From contig NC_089980.1 of the NCBI RefSeq assembly GCF_036417845.1, forward strand, positions 111,315,169 to 111,379,168: a stretch of DNA of 64,000 bases, read 5' to 3'. How positions within the stretch are numbered: position 1 is the first letter of the stretch; the number at the start of each line of letters is the position of its first letter. The notes below the pieces were generated by a model. It made no database searches, was not told where the DNA came from, and was given only the letters and a program-made list of their open reading frames with translations. Shown here piece by piece: positions 47,931 to 60,773 of the stretch. The position numbers and the translations under genes are program-made. This DNA is from Apteryx mantelli (taxonomy: Eukaryota > Chordata > Aves > Apterygiformes > Apterygidae).

Positions 47931-50900
47931 GGGTGACCTGACTGCTACCACAATGAGGAAATGCAGGGAACTCAAGAATATAAAAAGGCAAACAAGGACT
48001 TTTTTTTGCTTTAAGACCTGAAGGGTATCTATGGCGATTTTGAGAAGCACCTAAAAGAGCTGATTAGAATCTTTGCAAATATGACTGTAAATACTAAATC
48101 CTGTCATCTTTGAAATAAATGGAAAGCCTTCAGTGGGCATTAGGTTGACTTCAAAGATAACCTCTTCTGTTTCCAAACATGCAGTCCAAGCAGATTTTTT
48201 TATCTGTTTCTTAGACTGTTGTGTTTTATTGCTTTTTTTTATAGCAGATGACTCCTCATTGTTGAATTCTTCTCTTGAAAGAGTCTTGCATGAAGACTTT
48301 ACTTTCCCGCTGTTCTGCTAGCTTCTGTGACCTCCTCCCTTGTTGTGCGCCCCTGATTTCCTCTTGGCTGCTTTTTCCCCTCCACCCTGCAGCTCATCTA
48401 TTGCAATTGTAGCAATTGCATGTTTCTTCCACTCCTTTTGCCCAGCTCCTAGGTAGTTTAGATTTTTGAAGGGATTTCTTAAAGTTGTATTGCCATGGGT
48501 TTCACTAGGCCAGGGAGGTGATGTTTTTACAATTTAAAAAATGCTTTTCATTAAAGCACAATGATAAAATGTTCAGAAGTAGATTTGAGATTTAAAATGA
48601 TTGTTGAGTTGTCTTTCCAGTGAATTTTTTTCTATGGATGAGTTATAACATTTATTTAACATAGTGCAAAAGAAATAGTAAATTGCACCAGTACTAATTG
48701 TTGATACATGTAAGACATGTAAGTAAAAATACATAGAAATAATTGTACTAGCATTAACTATACATAATCCACATTTGGAGCACTTTAATTGACTCCTCAC
48801 CGCTACCTCTTACACAGAGAGTTAAGGTCATTTGAATTAATTGTTCCCTGTGGTGGGATGATCATGCCTGGCTTGAGTGCATTTACTTAGACTTACACTT
48901 GTGTGATTGAAAGCAGGATCAAGCCTACGTTATTTTTCTATACACAGCTTCAAATGTCCCTGCACATATCAATAATGGCAAACTCCTCTAGTATGACAGG
49001 TTTTGTCTTGATAACTCCAACGAGTTCTATACAATTTCCATTTTGCCTGTATCTGTGTTCATTCCTAGGGCAAATTCTTATTTACTGAAAATGGAATGAG
49101 AGCTTAAACCAGGCTGTTTCTGTCTGATCTGAAGTGTTGAAAGAGGATCAAAAAGCGCACCATTAGCATGAAGCCAAGACTGCAGTCCTTGTTGTAGGAT
49201 ATGACTTTGACTTCTATTTTGTTTTGTCATCTCAGAAAAAGAAAGCAGCATAGCCAGGCTTGAAAAAAAAAGAAAGTGGCATAACCAATTACATTCTTTT
49301 GTTGTAAAAATGGCACTTACTATCAGATAGACACCTTTGACATCACTTGCCAGTATGGTGGTTTGCCATATCTAAACTGCAGATTACATTATTGTTTGGA
49401 TGGCAATTGCTTCATGATGAACCTGACTTTGCATCACATTGCTCTCAGAGTTGGTCCTCAGCTAGCTTTCTGCTAAATTAGAAGTGAATGAGATAAAATA
49501 TTCTGGAATTGTTATATTAAATAAGTAGAGCTGTAAAATTCTGTCTTGAAATATGTCTAAATACATTTTTTGCCACTGTTATTTTGCCATGATTTCTATC
49601 AACTGGGCTTTTGTGCTCACTGATAAAATTCTACTGTATGTATACAGTATAGCCTCAATGAGAAACTGAGCATTTAACTGTTCAGAATTCTTGGCTTTTA
49701 AATCCCAGTGTTCTTGAGAGCTAATAATATAAACCCAAGCTGCTAAAATGTGCTTGCAGTCTTAGTTTTACCAAAAAGTTTTATGTAAATATTTATAAAT
49801 AGACAGTAAATTCTCCAGAAGGTAGGTTAAAAAAAAATCTTGTATTAGCCCTGATTTTGTTATGATGATGTTGTTTGCACAACTTAAAATGGCCAGTAAT
49901 TGTCTCACTGATGCATAATAATTACAAGTCTAAATGCAGATGCTTCCTTTTCCTTCATTGCCACAACAGTCACTCCTCAGAGTTGTATTGTATAACATCC
50001 TACTGTGGCATATAAACAGTATTTCTTTATATAGCAAGGGACTCCCTTATCTATTAGCGATTATGAATAACATTGCACATGGGTATTATGTTAAAAGAAT
50101 AGTTTGGCAAAGGCAAGTGTTCAGAGATAGGGAATGCTGGAATTAAGGTTACACATGCAGCTTTAATTCAATCCTGTTAGGTACCTGCATTGTCATATGG
50201 AATTTAATTGTGTGATAGCATACAGTTTTTCCACAGGATGCATGCTGTATTTACTGTAGGATGGAAGTGCTCTTAGGATGACTGTTCCATGTAGGAGTGC
50301 TGCTGCTGAAGTTGTAAAGCGTGTAAATGAGTAATACAGGTGATTGCAGTAAGAGAAAGGATCTTTTGTTTCTTTAAAAAGCAGCGAGTGCTGCCTTGGA
50401 GAATTAAGGGTGGGCACAAGGTCACTGTGTGATGCTGAATGAGTGCCTTAAAACATTTTTTTCTTCCATTTTCTGAGTGCCTGACTTAAAGCACATAGTC
50501 ACGTTTATAAAAGCTCTGGATCTGCCATTCACCACTGAACTCCATATGTGCTGTGGTCTGAGCATTAATGACATATAATTCTAATAACTCTGAAAAATCA
50601 GTTCCCTAGGATCCCAATTTGACCTAGGTATCAAAACTGACCTTTTAATCCCAGTCTTTCTCCTGTGTAATGGGAAAAATCATTAATATTTATGAAGCAG
50701 TCAGATAGTACTGTAGTGATCAGCCCAACAAAAAAAGCTTTTGAAAAAATTAATAAATCTTTCTGCAGATCAGCACTTGAATACTGAAATAATTTAAGTC
50801 CTAGGGCTGCCCATGAAATAAAAGAAGACCAAACAAAATACTGAGCAAGTGTTTAATGACTGAGCATCACCCATCATTTGCACCAAATATGGGCAAGACA

Positions 50901-51179
50901 CAGTGGATGTAATAGTATATGGCCACATCATTATGATTGTACCAGGAAAGAGGCTGAATTAAGGCTGTATGGTGAAACTTGAATCCGGGATTTGGCAACG
51001 TTTTAGCACTTGCTTTTGCAAGCGTCAGAAAAGTATTTTAACAGGAGCTTTCTGCATTTAATTTCCTAGTGTTGTAAAGAGAGGAACTCAGAAACACCGT
51101 TTCACTGCGTGGCTCATCAGCAGGTCTTGCCAGAGGGTTTTCTGCTGTTGGCATTAAGAAAGAGACTGGCAATGTTTGT

Positions 51180-51880
51180 ATTCCTCCGTGGGAGGTTTGC
51201 CTCCGAGTGCCCTCCGCTCGCTGCTCCGGCCTTCCTCGCGTACCAGAGAGGAGGGCCGTGCTCAAGGCGCTTTGCCGAGGCAAGAAGCGGTGCCGTGAGT
51301 GCGCGCGAGGCCCGCAGCCCTGCTGCCCCGCTCTCTCCGACGGGGAGGGTCGCTCGTGCCGGCGTCGCCTGGCTGGGCCGCTTCCTCCCCAGCCTTTGCC
51401 CAGCCAGTCGCCCTCCGCAGCACTTGTGCTTTTCCGCTCCGGCTGCCCGACTTGGCTTCCAGCTCCAGCCGGTCGCGGGGTTTGTCCCTTAGTCTGTCAA
51501 TCCCAGTGTGTTCCTCCGGCCCTTTCCTGCGGCATGCTGGTTCCTGTGTTTGTCCTCTCTCCGTTCGGATCACACGGCTTCTTCCTCTTGCTGGCTAAGC
51601 ACCACCATGCGAGACGCTGAGGGCACAACGGCAGCAGCTCCTGGCCACCAGCTCAGGGGCCTCCTTCGCTCTCCATTCCTCTTGCCCACGTTGCCATCAG
51701 CCTGCAAATGCAGCCAGTAGCTATCAGATGGAAAGATTAGTTTTGCCCCCGCATGTGCGGGCTGGGAGGATGGCACCCCGCTCCCCAGCAGGAGCGGGAG
51801 CAGGAGCTGCCTGGCGCTCAGAGGTAAGAGCTGCAAGGGCGGAGGTGCACGTCCCGCTGGGGTGATGGGCCTTGGCCTGG
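51180..51880. promoter_or_regulatory. Isolated intronic CpG island
   Basis: A sharp rise in GC and CpG in the middle of an AT-rich DST intron, with GC-rich open frames on both strands. Two good donor sequences on the plus strand, GTGAGTGCG after 51294 and GTAAGAG after 51823, suggest transcripts starting here and running in the DST direction. It could be a further DST promoter or the promoter of a non-coding RNA. Not assigned further. Confidence 0.6.
51770..51823 (+). CDS. Candidate alternative first coding exon of DST (18 codons)
   Basis: ATG in a good context (A at -3, G at +4) opens MAPRSPAGAGAGAAWRSE and runs exactly to a strong donor (GAG/GTAAGAG) in phase 0, the phase required by the next DST exon at 60566. 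It sits in a CpG island. There is no homology support that I can recall and the peptide is Ala/Gly-rich, so coding is unproven; the exon could equally be untranslated. Confidence 0.25.
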
Positions 51881-51973
51881 CACCTGCAAGACCTCCGAGA
51901 GCCTGGAGCTCTTGGTTTGCCAAGTGCCAGCCCAAAGAAATTTTAGCTGATAAATTCAAACATGGCCTTGTTA

Positions 51974-51989
51974 AAAAAAAAAAAAAAAT
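51974..51989. repeat. Poly(A) run
   Basis: About 16 consecutive A on the plus strand, in AT-rich DNA just right of the CpG island. Confidence 0.8.
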
Positions 51990-52059
51990 CCTGGTAAAAT
52001 CGCATTGGTAATTATGTAGGTCCTAGAAATAGTTAAATCAAACTGGGCCTGATGCAAGG

Positions 52060-52440
52060 CAGGGTTACTAGAGGTCAGGGACTAAGAGCTGAGGAGAGAT
52101 TAAAAGGAGCTGGAGAGCAAAACAAGCTGGGAGGAGGTACGATGCAAGCTAGGAACACATCAAGGAAGCAAAAAAGCAAAGGAACAGCATTGCTGCAAAA
52201 ACAAAAGGCCAGGAATAATTTTCAGGTGGCAGCTAGAGGGAAATTACTTCTAATCAAGAGAACATCAGGTTCTGGAGCAGCTTTCTAGTCAAAGTAATGA
52301 GATGAAAACTAAAATTTTAAGAGTATTTACTTTATACTCCCTGATGCCAGGGATAGCAGATGATATTTAATATTTCAAAGGCTTATCACTTCGACAAATT
52401 TAAACAGATTTTTGACAGAGATGGCAAAAGGCCTGTGCCT
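52060..52440 (+). mobile_element. Ancient CR1/L3-like LINE 3' fragment (decayed)
   Basis: It contains GAGGAGAGATTAAAAGGAGC, comparable to the YEERLRE part of CR1, and AGAGAACATCAGGTTCTGGA, comparable to the segment before the terminal LP-x-EV motif. Spacing between them is consistent with a LINE 3' end. It has many substitutions and no usable frame. Classification by eye. Confidence 0.35.
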
Positions 52441-55400
52441 AGCATAAATGATATTCAGATTTGAAGCATCTATTCTGAAGCCGAGAGTCCTCCAAAAAAA
52501 GGTCATCAGGATTATTTTTAGCATTGCCAAAAAAATAGTGCATATTTTAATTAGTCTTGATCTCAGGCTTCAGAGTCAGCCTGTGACTGAAAATTTTCAG
52601 GAAAATTCAACCCCGGGCAGGGAATATTTTCAACCAAATGTAAGATTTGGCAACTGAAAACAGACTTTTTAAGGAAGAAAAAAAGAAATCTGGCAACTTA
52701 ATTATTAACAGTTGTATAATTATAAAAATGTATATTTTCAAATGGTTAATGTTGATTAATTGCTGGATCAAGTCTTGTGTTCTAAAACATTGGTTTGAAA
52801 CAGCTTCCAAAGAAAATGGATGTTTAATTCTAAAAGGAGAGGAACATATCAGCCAGGAGTGTTAACAGTTGTCACTAAAAGCATAATATCGATACAGCTG
52901 TTTTAGATTTTCATTATGTCATTTAAAATTCTTTTCTAAGTCCTTTTATTCTTTTTCTTGAAAAACGACCTGTGCACATTGGAGATTAAAAAGCTATGAA
53001 AATCTTCAGTTTGCTCTTTTCTGTCCAGAGTACTTTGATGCTCAGATATACCTTTTATAGCAGGTGTAATTTGGTTTGCTATTAAAAATATATATAATCT
53101 ACAATGAGTGGTTTAGATGGCTGAGAAAAGTATCTGAAGCTAGATGATTTCTTACTCCAGGCTCTTTCTCTGTTAGATTGATTGGCCTTGTGGGTTTAGT
53201 GAGCAGATAAACCTCGGTGCCCTCCTCACACCTTTATTGTTCGGTCCCATTATTCTTTCTGTGTCTGGCATACCAGGGGGATCTGAAAGGATGGAAGATA
53301 GCTGCAACTAAAAAATTAATACAAAATTTGTTTTCAAGCACTGGGAAATTTTTGCAACAGCTATACACAGCAGCTATCTGACGTATATGCATTTCTTTTA
53401 CAAAAATAATTCACAGTTTTGAGACCATGAAATCCTGACAGTTTAGATTACTTCCTATATTAATATCTATGCAGCATTAACTTTGAAACAAGTAATGATA
53501 ATTAAAATGGAAGTAATGTTTCTATCTTACTGATGATTTTAGCATAAACCTCAACTAAAATACCTGTTCCACCTGCTGTAGCTTCCCAGATGCTCAGAGC
53601 TCAAAATATTATTTTCCCATCTGCAAAGCCTTCCGTACCTTTCTGTCTGTTTCTATAATGTAGGCACTCTGTTTCAAGATTAAATACTGCAGTTCATGTT
53701 GACAATCTGAATAGAGGAAATATAAAGTAGATGAAATATGGAATTAACATCAGGAATGTCATGCTGATTCATTTTCAGGTTACATTCAGTAAGAATCTGC
53801 ATTTTTGTTAGCACAGTTTTACCAAGCAGCTTTTCAAGAGAACCGATGGCTTTGACACAACGTGGCTAGTTTTAACTGTATCCATTTGGTCCCATTTATA
53901 AACAGGTCTTAGTTACCCAGCATGAAGTATGCCTTGCTTTCCAATCTCTTCATCAGAAAAACAAAAATCAACAAGCAGGTTTTCATTGCACAGCAACATT
54001 CTGTAAGCGCACTCGGGAACATTTTTCTGCCTTATTTTTTCTCTTATGATGGTCATCTTGGTTGGTGGAAGTTGCTGAGATCTGTGGAGATTGTCTTGGC
54101 AGTACTTGATCCCATCTACTCATCTCACAGTTAACAGGTACAAATGTAGAGTCTCTCAACTTTTTGCTCCTAAAAAGAGATCACTGATACCTGAAGTAAA
54201 TGAAACTGAAACTCTGCTTACTGTGGATATGTCACTAATTTCTCTTCTTAAAGAGCAGCTGCTAGAAGGTGGTGTCACTTCAGGCCAATAAGTACTTGAT
54301 ATTTGGCATTATCTGTGCAGTAGAGAGAGGTGGTACCCAAGCCACATAATTTGATGTACTGTTCATTACTGTTTCTGATGCTTCCATTGCAGATGACTTG
54401 TCCAGGGACTATTTCAGTATTTTACCCAATTACTACTTAATGAAGAACGTATAAATGGTCATTGGAGCAGGGATCAGCATCCAGCTCTTTCTTCTCTCCA
54501 GAGGGAGTCTGCTTGCCCTGGTGCAGAACGCTATGCTCTCTCCCTCTTTCTTGTCACGTACCAAGACATCTTGAATCCTTTTCTAACCTCTGTCACTTTA
54601 GCAAGAGGTCCTCACAGAATAGTCTCCAGGCTGGTTGCCAGGAGACGAAGGTCTGAGTCTAGGTTTCACACTTCTTAACACACTAAGGAGAAGCCAAACA
54701 GTTTCTTCTCTTCTTTTATGGTTCAAAAGAAAACAGTAGTCTCTGCTCTGCTATGAAGAGGACTGAGGACCAATTCTAGGAGAAGGTTCTGGAGTGTGTT
54801 ATGTCCCTAAGAATGAGATACTGGATCATCCTGAGTTGTCATGCTTTTCTGACACCTTAATTCCTACCAAAAACTCAATTTTGCATCACTTGACTATTCA
54901 GTTATATGTCTAAAAGTCACTAATGAGTACAGTTCAGTGTTACAAACTGTACTGCAACGTCCAAGTACATATATGGATCTAGCCCTTTGTCCATTTTGAG
55001 TGTTATGCCCTCAAATACCTATTTCTTCTCTGAAAGTTGCCTCCTTAAGATCATTTTCAAAGTGGGAGAATGGTAGAAGCTGACCTTCTATCATCTGGAA
55101 AAGACCCCATCTTCTTTAAAAAGGCTGTGAAAATATCTGAATTTGCTTAGTAATGGTTTTATAACTACAATCACAGAGTCAAAATGCATGTGATACAATC
55201 AACACTGAGTGCTTATTTCCATCTTCTCTTGCCTTTAGAAAGAAAGACAGAATGTAAATTGTCTCTACAAAGCAGTAAATTGCCTCAATGTTTGAAAAGC
55301 TTAAGTGTTCACAAGGCAGTTCAACATAGAATCAGACCCCTGATGCTCATGAGTTTAAGATTTAGTGTATTTGCCTTCCATCTTTTTCCTCCTTGCTTCA

Positions 55401-55928
55401 TGACATGAAATACTAAAGCAGAAAGTCTGTAGTTATGTTTGTATATCCTGGTAATGCAGGCACTCTCAGGTATGGATGTTCTCGTAAATGACTGGCACAG
55501 AACCAGGGAAGAATTTTCATATAATATGACTCAGTCCTTAATAGTGGAAGGCTTTTTATTTTTATTTGTATTTTTCAAGCCTAACATTTGGCTGTACATT
55601 GCCCTTGTTTGTAGTTCTCATTCGTGTTTCTGTTTTGAATTGTGGTAATTCCTGAAAACATGCAGTCCCAAGGGGCTCGCACAGCCTGATTACATACACT
55701 GGATGTTTTGTATTCTGCATTGCATTATCATATAATCAGGTTAAAGTGGTAAAGATTTATTAATGGGAAAATTCAGTCACTCTTGGTTTTGTCTTATATT
55801 TATTAAGTGATTTTATTTTAAAAGATGCTCCACATAATATCATTAAATCTGGGATGTTAAAGAAGGACAAAAATAACATGTTATACTCAACCAATGTGCT
55901 TAAATTAAGAAAAATTTTGTTGAAACAC

Positions 55929-55963
55929 ATTCAGTTCAGTAAAATTCAGTTCAGTAAAATTCA
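55929..55963. repeat. 15-bp tandem duplication
   Basis: ATTCAGTTCAGTAAA is present twice and followed by ATTCA. Local slippage product in a DST intron. Confidence 0.85.
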
Positions 55964-57315
55964 AACACTGATGCTTATTTCATACATCTCTCAACTATTT
56001 TTATTTTTTTCTTTATTTCTGTTCATGTTTATCCATTGCCCTCCATGAACTGGAAGGAACAGAAAATGTGTTCTGGGAATTCCGAGTTAGTTCCGTATGA
56101 GTGAAATCTAAACAACTAAATTGAAAATTTAATCTCAGTCAGGAGCATGAGGCAATGTTGAGCTGTACTGCCCAAAAGTTTCCAAAAACCTAATCCAGCG
56201 TGAAAAGACCCACAGCAGTAGAAAGTTTTCTCAACAATAAGATGTGAAAGTACAAGATACCTTCAGTGCCCTGCTAACACCCAGCTTGCAGCACAGTCTC
56301 AGACATGTGACATATCGCAAAACCTCTCCAACTTTTGCTTATGACAATAATTCAGTATCAGCCTCTTGGTGCCTTTTGCCTTCTGGATTGCCTGATAAAG
56401 TTTCAGAACTGGTCTCTGCTAATGTTTCTCCCTTGGGGAATGACAGTGCAGAACCCGCTCGCCGCCTTGAGGCTCTCAGGTCCTGCTTAAGTGTGGTGGA
56501 CCTGATGTACAGCACTGCTGTGGGCCAGCTTCGCTCTCCCTTGCCGGGTAGCTGTTGGTGCGGTGGCTTTTCCGTGTACGGGAAAAATATCCAGAATCCA
56601 GATGGATTACAAGGAGATTAGATACTGTACCTGATGCTATGGTGGTACGCAGTGGTGTGCTTCCAGTGAAGCAACAGTCCAGCCCGAGCCCGAGCGCTGC
56701 GCTCCACGTCCAGCGCCACGGTCTCCCACCTTGCTTCCACCTGACCCTCTGCCATGCCCTGCCCACGACAGACAGTCCGTCCTTCCTTTACCCTTCAGAG
56801 GAAAACATGGCTTGATACTTGGCCAAATCCCTCTTACGAGAAGTATACTAATACTTCTTTGAAATCATCCCCATTGCTGAAAAACAGCTTCCTTTCACAG
56901 CACCGTGGCAGGCCTGGCTCTCAGACAGCTGCTGCAAGTCACCTGACTACAGAGAAACTCCTAGATACTGGCAGAAATGAGTTTTGCTTTCCTAAATGCC
57001 TGCCAGTGGTAATGACTTTCCCTCCTGAGAAGCAGTGGTGAGGCTTGTGTGTGCAATTTGCACCCCCCTGTGGTATTGATGGTGAAATTATCCATGAAGT
57101 TTAATCTTGTACTTCAAATGCAGACAAACTTCTCTTGGATTTGCTTATCTATGACCAATAGATGATGTTATATGTATAAAAACGATGCTAATTCATCAGT
57201 TCACCACTGACCAATGATAGAGGCTACATACAAATCTTTAGTCTAATGAGCATGAGGAATGCATAATCAGAGGTATAGAATAAGCAGTTATACATCTGGG
57301 CTGTGACCTTATGGG

Positions 57316-57345
57316 CCTTCAAGCTAAGCAGGGTCAAGCCCTGAC
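57316..57345 (+). repeat. 5S rRNA-like fragment (possible 5S-derived SINE)
   Basis: AAGCTAAGCAGGGTC at 57321-57335 is identical to the internal-promoter (box A/intermediate element) part of vertebrate 5S rRNA, and GGGTCAAGCCCTG resembles the following bases. The rest of a 5S gene is not recognisable, so it is not a functional 5S gene. 5S-headed SINEs are known in vertebrates, including AmnSINE1 in amniotes. Confidence 0.4.
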
Positions 57346-59918
57346 CCTCATTAAGTCTCGGGGTAAGCTAAGTAAGGATACGTCTGATCAATATTTTAGC
57401 GGATATATAAGACAGCTCACTCATCTGACCAAAAAAGTGTTGTGTTATTAACAATTAATATTTTTCACTTGCATACAGCAATGTGCTTATAGAATAATAA
57501 CAGAAGTGACTCACATATCTTAATTTTAACAGAATATAACAGATTTGTTCACATACTAACCAGCCAAGAACCTTTTTCAGGATGTTACAGAAGTTCTGAT
57601 TTTTTATCAGTTAATATGTAGCTATAATCATGGAATGTTTATTCAGGACTTACTGCTATGGCATGGAAAATGTATTTGCTAGGAACAAACAATCCAGTGG
57701 AATGAGCGTTAAGCATGTTGTGAACAGTGGCTGGGCAAAAGAGTAATTCCAGACTTATCAAAGCTATTCATTTACTCAGACAAAGCAAAGCTGTTGTTCA
57801 GTTGTAAATGTCTTTGGAACAGCAAAGTCCAGATTCTTAAAAATACCTAGGCATTTAATAGGGTCTGTTGGAAAGTATCTCCATGCTCAGAAAAATGTAG
57901 GTTGTAATTAAGTTAGAAGTTGGCATTAGTATGACTTCTTAGATGCAAGTTTGCTAAATTTAGCTATTATGAAAAATTCCTTTCCAAGCATCCTACTTTT
58001 TTCTGAAAATGAGATAACAGGATTTCTGAAGAGTTAATAAGCTAAAATAATTTTTGTTCATTTGTGTTGTTAATACATGCATGAAGTAAGATAGAAGGGA
58101 CAACTTAAAAGAAGACAACTAGTTAGAATACATGTAGATGCCAAAGATTGCTCTACCAAAGATTGCTGTTCAGTTTAATTTCACAAAAATATGGGAGCTT
58201 GAGGTCTTCTCACATGGCTTACCTTCCATTATTGCAGCACAGCTGACCAGAAGGGCAAAGTCCTTTTTCCTAAAATCGACATTTCAGTAGAGGGTGTGGA
58301 GCATTCGGTGGTGTGTATGGAACAAACATTTTACAGTTCTTTTGGATTCTTGGGGTAGGAGTAACTACGAAAGGAGCTGTTATTATACAAAGCCACAAAG
58401 CTTTGAAGCAGACAAAAAAATAAGTGGCTATGAAGGCGCCTTTTGAAAAAAGGGAATCTTGTTGGGTTGTTGAATGGGCAATAGATGATGTGGGTCTCAA
58501 GCAGGATGCACAGTGCTGGGATTAAAGGGGATACTTCTCTTTTAAGGCAGAATCTGAAGCTAAGGAGAGGCCACAGGAGAAACTTAATCCTTGACTAAGC
58601 ACCTCATGGTCCCTGTTAGCCCCACTTGGTAGAGCAGACTGTCCTCTGTGCACTTCCAGCTCCCATCAAGAAGAAACCTGTAGGTGGCCATCCTGCTTTA
58701 TGCAATTCTACGGAGAGTTTTATCTTATTATATAAATTGGCAACAAAATATACCTTGCACTAGAGCAATCATGAAGACAATCAGAGCTGGAATCAGACCT
58801 CTGATGTTCCTGTTTCTCTGTACTGATCTCATGCCGTCTCTGTATCATAATGCTGTGAACAAAAAATTCAGTTAATTATTTTTATGCATCCATTCCCTCT
58901 CTACCCTTCTCAAATTTATCACAAAGTGCTGTAGAAAGAAAAGAGGATTGGAATAGAAGTGAATGAGATCAGGAGGAGCATCCACTAATAAGAGATTCCC
59001 TCTTATTTAGCAGATTATTTAACTGATATCATTGGCAGTTTTATGAACAACATATCGTACATGACAGTGCTACTTTGCATTATGCAGTTTCTGTGTTTTA
59101 AAATAAGTAAAATGCTACAAAAGTACAAAAATAATCCCTAATGTAATAATAATGACAGTTCATTTGTCCATCAACTGAAAACCTGCAGTAAAATTGTTCA
59201 GACAGCAGCAATAAATTTCTCAGATCTGAGTCACAGCACAAATGTCTCATGTAAGTAAAGGCACACGTCAAGCCCTTCTAAAAAAGGGGGGAGGCTACAA
59301 AGCTTTAGTATCAAAAATACTGGAATGGGCTGCAAGCAGACTGACTGCCCCTACAAAATGGAGTGTACGATGGCATACACCTCTCCAAGCTGAGAGTAGC
59401 ATACCACTAAAAAATTAATGCCACTATCATACCTGGGCCAGCATCAGCTTACACTGTGGAAAGACTGCCACCGTAGCCCCCATCTTAAACCACAAATTAA
59501 ATCTGTTGCTTTGCAGTCAGGTACCCCTGGAGAAGCCACAAGTATCTTCAATCAGAAAACACAGAGGAGAAGAAATAGCCCCCCATCGTGTCCTGATGAC
59601 CTGTGTATGATGCTCTATTCTAAAAATTTGTTCACCAAATTATCAACTCTGTTGAAATATTATCAAACACCTCTGTTTCCCACTTTCAGGGGAAAACAGA
59701 AATGGCAGCAGTCCTGTCCCTGCAGTGCATCAATTCCTGTTTACATTTCTGGAAGCATGCTTTTGGGGTAGCTGCTACTGGTTGTGTACACCGGGAAAAC
59801 GGGCATGAAGTCTAAAAACCGAGATCAAACATTTGTTGGCTGAAGCTGTCTTGGGAAAGAGCGACTGAAAGCCGCCTTTTGTGCCTTGCTTTCAAAAGAG
59901 GCTGTTCGGAGAAATCAC

Positions 59919-59966
59919 CCTTCCTCCTTCCTTCCTTCCTCCTTCCTTCTTCCTTCCTTTCCCTCC
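59919..59966. repeat. (CCTT)n pyrimidine repeat
   Basis: Imperfect tandem CCTT/CTTCCT units at the left edge of the 60-kb CpG island. Confidence 0.9.
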
Positions 59967-60409
59967 GAGGCGGTCGCCCTCCCTCGGGAACTGGCGGTTC
60001 TCGAGAAAAACAGGGCTGGAGACGGGCCCGGCCCTGCCCGGGCGGGGTTCGGGGTTCGGGGCCCGCGGGCGCCGACAAAGAACCCGCAACCTGCCTTTGC
60101 TGCGGGCGGGGCGGGGGGTTGCTAGCGACAGATTCACATTACTGATTTAACCAGCGGCTCGGTGATGGCAAATCTTTTTCTCGTCCTGGCGGGGGAGCCA
60201 AATACTATCGATTTGTAGCCCGGAAGGTTTTTGTTGCTGCTGACTTTATTGTTGGAGAAGTCAGAGGATCATTTGCGAGCGGATTGCCTAGCCGCAGGCC
60301 ACACTCCTCCCGCATACATCCCTCTAAATGCATTTTCACTGAAGGCCGGCTGTTTTTTGGAGGCTCCTCCTCGGAGCTGCACACCCGCACGCACCCCCCG
60401 CACGCAGCA

Positions 60410-60412
60410 ATG
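60410..60412 (+). CDS. DST: DST alternative start codon at the end of a first exon
   Basis: AGCAATG is followed directly by the donor GTGAGC, so the ATG would be the last codon of an otherwise untranslated first exon. After a 153-base intron the next exon (60566) begins AGCTCCGGC in phase 0, giving MSSGNASYRCSMSSS.... The paralogue MACF1 also has an isoform beginning with a Met-Ser-Ser-Ser-type acidic N-terminus (established knowledge as recalled). The first exon's 5' end cannot be set. Confidence 0.55.
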
Positions 60413-60565
60413 GTGAGCGACGTTTCTCTCCTGTATCCTTGTTTTCCGGGGGGATGTTTTTGGCAGCCACGCGGAGTGGGCTGGGTGCACGCTGCTGGTG
60501 CGACAGACACGGCCTGTGGGTTCGCTATCCACGCAATGTGTGTGTGTGTGTCTGTCTCTGTGCAG

Positions 60566-60773
60566 AGCTCCGGCAACGCGTCCTACCGCTGCTCCATGTC
60601 TTCCTCCGCGGATTTCTCGGACGAGGACGACCTGAGCCAGAAGTCGGGCACGGCGTCGCCGGCGCCGGGGGACACGCTGCCCTGGAACCTGCCCAAGCAC
60701 GAGCGGTCCAAGCGGAAGATCCAGGGCGGCTCCGTGCTGGACCCCGCCGAGCGGGCCGTGCTCCGCATCGCCG
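60566..60773 (+). CDS. DST: Dystonin exon before the actin-binding domain
   Basis: 69 codons plus one base between a (TG)n-preceded acceptor CTCTGTGCAG and donor GTAAGG. It encodes SSGNASYRCSMSSSADFSDE..., then GDTLPWNLPKHERSKRKIQ and SVLDPAERAVLRIA, almost identical to human. It serves as the fourth coding exon of the membrane isoform and the second exon of the isoform starting at 60410. The terminal split codon (G) will join the DERDKVQKK start of the first calponin-homology domain beyond the window. Ser/Asp-rich first half, basic second half. Confidence 0.97.

Larger units (their letters stand above)
43394..60409 (+). other. DST: DST intron 3 (to the 60.4-60.6 kb exons)
   Basis: Long, mostly AT-rich intron of about 17 kb. 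Features inside are a pyrimidine-rich block (44.2-44.65 kb), a palindromic CRE (45157-45174), a (CA)n(CTCA)n microsatellite (47882-47930), an isolated CpG island (51.18-51.9 kb) with a candidate first exon, a decayed LINE-like piece (52.06-52.44 kb), a 15-bp tandem duplication (55929-55963) and a 5S-like motif (57316-57345). No other exon was recognised. Confidence 0.7.

Noticed and set aside
57301-57370. Possible functional 5S rRNA gene
   Set aside because: Only about 15-20 bases match. The flanking 5S sequence and terminator are missing.
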